A stretch of 64,000 nucleotides of DNA from assembly GCA_024696005.1 (NCBI GenBank), contig JAILHF010000007.1, positions 1 through 64,000 of the forward strand, written 5' to 3'. Source of the stretch: Lachnospiraceae bacterium. GTDB lineage: Bacteria > Bacillota > Clostridia > Lachnospirales > Lachnospiraceae. Under the pieces are notes generated by a model. The model was not told where the DNA came from. It did not search any database and was given only the letters and a program-made list of their open reading frames with translations. The stretch's first letter is position 1. Each line of letters opens with the position of its first letter. Of this stretch, positions 62,228-64,000 are shown in pieces. The position numbers and the translations under genes are program-made.

Positions 62228-62689
62228 TCACTCACCCGCCTTCTTTTCTTCCTGACGTTTCTTCAGAATATCGTAAATATAGAACTTCACCGGATAATCC
62301 GCTTCCAGGATCACCTGTACCGCTTTTCTGGTGGCCACATTGATCACCATGGGCGCCTTCAGGTTCACGCTCATCCTGCTCAGATCCGAAGGAACCGTGA
62401 TCGTAACGAGCACAAGGATGTCGCCCTCTTCCCCGATCACCTTGAGAAGCTCGTCCTCCACAACGGGATCGTACTTCTCGTCCGCCACCAGCGGATCTAC
62501 CACAGGCATCGCAAAGTTGGGCTCCTGAATGGACTGCATCCACCGGATCCCGGCCTGATTCCCCTGCTCGGCATCATGGATCAGTGCGAAATCCTGAAGC
62601 TCGGGAAAGCCCACGATACCGTTCGGAAAATGAATCATCTTGGCTTCATCAACTGTAACCTCTCCAAAAATCCTAGTCTGAATAACCAT
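62228..62689 (-). CDS. fliW: Flagellar assembly factor FliW
   Basis: A ~153-residue FliW: MVIQTRIFGEVTVDEAKMIH, FPNGIVGFPELQDFALIHD, MPVVDPLVADEKYDP and NLKAPMVINVATRKAVQVIL. FliW binds CsrA and flagellin in a partner switch: free flagellin takes FliW away and CsrA then represses flagellin translation. GGAGTGGGTGTT precedes ATG 62689. It is the first gene of the fliW-csrA-flaG-fliD-fliS unit. Confidence 0.97.
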   Translation of the reverse strand: MVIQTRIFGEVTVDEAKMIHFPNGIVGFPELQDFALIHDAEQGNQAGIRWMQSIQEPNFAMPVVDPLVADEKYDPVVEDELLKVIGEEGDILVLVTITVPSDLSRMSVNLKAPMVINVATRKAVQVILEADYPVKFYIYDILKKRQEEKKAGE

Positions 62690-62751
62690 AACACCCACTC
62701 CTTTACCCTTTTGATGCCCGATGCTTTTTGGGCGAAACGTCTGCGATTTTT

Positions 62752-62780
62752 ATTATATCGCAAATAGCACGGATTTACAA
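62752..62780 (-). promoter_or_regulatory. Sigma-A promoter of fliW-csrA-flaG-fliD unit
   Basis: Minus strand TTGTAA (62780-62775), 17-bp spacer, TATAAT (62757-62752), giving a leader of about 55 nt. Confidence 0.78.
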
Positions 62781-62802
62781 GATTTTTGTATCCTCCCGCC
62801 TC

Positions 62803-64000
62803 TTACAGATAGTTGAGAAGCGTGGTCTGGATCATCTTTCCGGTGGCCATCAGGGCCGCTTCGTAGGAAACCTCGGCACTGGAAAGCTGCACCGCCACTT
62901 CGGTGGCATCCGCATCCTCGTTCTCGCTCTGCAGCGTCTTGAAGGTGGTCTGCTGGTCGCTCAGACGGTTTTCGGCAAGCGATACGCGCTTGTCCCTGTT
63001 TCCGCACACGGTGACCGCTTCGTTCGCGTCGTCCAGATAGCCCTGGCACTTGGTGATGTATTTGCTGAAGGTCTTCTGCAGCTTGTCCTTCAGGAAGGTC
63101 TCGGCCTTCTGCGCGGCTGCCAGATCGACCGCAACCTTGTCCTGATCGTAAGAAACATCATCCTGCATCGTCTTGAACTGCTTTACCATGTTCTCGGCCT
63201 TTGACACTTCCTCGGCCAGCTGGATGATCTCGTCCACATCCCTGCCGATCGCGTGCTTGTAGACATCCGATGCATAGCTGTTGACCTGCACGCTCTGATC
63301 GAAGCCCACCTGGTATTCGATGCGCTGGTCGGGCGACTTGGCCAGATTGAAGCGGTAGTCGGGATTGTATTCGACCCGGATCAGGGGGCTGGTCGGATCC
63401 GTCGGATCCTCGTGGGCATCCTTCTCATTATCGGCCTTGCAATAGAAATAGTGCTCCGGCCGCAGGTCCGTGCTCTGCCAGTTGCTCTTTTTGTAAACAA
63501 CGTTCAGGTTCTTGTCTTCTTCCGGAAGATTGTTGATCGCGTTGTAAACATTCTTTCCCATCACCAGCTCGCCGGTGGAAGGGATGTAGGCGATGTAATC
63601 ATCGTTGGTCGACGCTGCGGTATAGGCCGCATCCTTGTCATTCTCCATCGGAACGGAAGAAGGAATGCCGGTCGCCGCCGTCTTGGCGTCCGGATCCTCT
63701 GCCTTCGGCCTGGAGAACAGCTCGAGCGGGCCGCTCTTGTCCAGCTCGTCATAAGCCAGGCGGAAACGGTAATAGGCACGGTTCTCGATATCGGTCTCCG
63801 CGATGTCATGACTGCCGTCATCGTAGTTCGCTTCGGTGATCTCGTTTAAGTTCGCCGTGTCGATATAGTTCATTTTCTCGCAGTCGTCAAAATTGAAGGT
63901 CTGCGTGATCTCGTACGCGCGCGTGGTCTCTTTTCCGAAGGAAAGAGCGGTATCCGTCCGGAAGCCCGTGAAGATATAGCGCCCGGCATAATCCGCGTCG
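62803..64000 (-). CDS. flgL: Hook-filament junction protein FlgL, 5' end outside window
   Basis: The frame is open through the right edge; the first in-frame ATG in the window (63873) is internal, because coding sequence continues upstream with YAGRYIFTGFRTDTALSFGK, a hallmark of FlgL (the GRYIFxGxxT motif). The C-terminal helical part (NLNVVYKK, then VSKAENMVKQFKTMQDDVSY and YEAALMATGKMIQTTLLNYL) is the D0/D1 region of FlgL. At least 399 residues are visible, longer than the short FlgL of enteric bacteria, with an extended beta-rich insert. It should lie downstream of flgK. Confidence 0.9.
   Translation of the reverse strand, partial: DADYAGRYIFTGFRTDTALSFGKETTRAYEITQTFNFDDCEKMNYIDTANLNEITEANYDDGSHDIAETDIENRAYYRFRLAYDELDKSGPLELFSRPKAEDPDAKTAATGIPSSVPMENDKDAAYTAASTNDDYIAYIPSTGELVMGKNVYNAINNLPEEDKNLNVVYKKSNWQSTDLRPEHYFYCKADNEKDAHEDPTDPTSPLIRVEYNPDYRFNLAKSPDQRIEYQVGFDQSVQVNSYASDVYKHAIGRDVDEIIQLAEEVSKAENMVKQFKTMQDDVSYDQDKVAVDLAAAQKAETFLKDKLQKTFSKYITKCQGYLDDANEAVTVCGNRDKRVSLAENRLSDQQTTFKTLQSENEDADATEVAVQLSSAEVSYEAALMATGKMIQTTLLNYL

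Overview
The window looks like chromosomal DNA of a motile Gram-positive anaerobe of the Clostridia, most probably a Lachnospiraceae member. Evidence: the RNA polymerase and ribosomal protein operons have Firmicutes-type proteins, sigma-A promoters and AGGAGG ribosome sites; the flagellar genes come in the order flgL-fliW-csrA-flaG-fliD-fliS-(fliT-like)-flagellin; and there are families common in gut Clostridia (DUF4869, DUF3021 with LytTR, DUF4422, a glycyl radical enzyme). Nearly every gene lies on the minus strand. The taxonomic call is an inference from protein families, not a database match.

Layout. (1) 1-1.3 kb: two small plus-strand genes (DUF4869, Uma2-like nuclease) behind a set of 23-bp repeats. 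(2) 1.3-19.8 kb: a surface-glycan island of 14 genes: glycosyltransferases of several folds, two methyltransferases, a glycyl radical enzyme with its radical SAM activase, and a small stand-alone Rossmann-like protein. Eleven of these proteins carry or consist of the same Rossmann-like module. A decayed Rpn-type nuclease remnant lies near each end of the island. (3) 19.9-21.9 kb: a secreted protein and a membrane-anchored partner behind a consensus promoter and a long, hairpin-rich leader that may be a structured RNA. (4) 22.2-26.4 kb: nuclease remnants, a LytTR/DUF3021 regulator pair, and an aldehyde dehydrogenase/alcohol dehydrogenase pair. (5) 26.5-40.6 kb: rpoC, rpoB, rplL, rplJ, rplA, rplK, nusG, secE and rpmG. 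Here the usual rplKAJL block is split by three glycan genes between rplA and rplJ. (6) 40.6-57.7 kb: a second glycan island with translationally coupled glycosyltransferases, a LicD-type phosphotransferase, an O-antigen-ligase-like polymerase, a radical SAM protein, an alpha-1,2-fucosyltransferase-like gene and a hook-associated-like flagellar protein. (7) 57.8-64 kb: flagellin and late flagellar genes, entering flgL at the right edge.

How the parts may work together. Glycan islands directly beside flagellin, FliD and the FliW-CsrA switch suggest that at least the second island decorates flagellin or another surface structure; this is inferred from context. The flagellin leader shows a sigma-28 type promoter and two AAGGA motifs, one in the Shine-Dalgarno sequence, which fits FliW-CsrA control. 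Two second-island genes look frameshifted in short homopolymer runs (A8 near 43.57 kb, C6 near 55.40 kb). Phase variation, decay or assembly error are all possible. The most unusual system is the glycyl radical enzyme operon embedded in sugar-transferase genes (6.8-9.9 kb), together with the recurrent Rossmann module.
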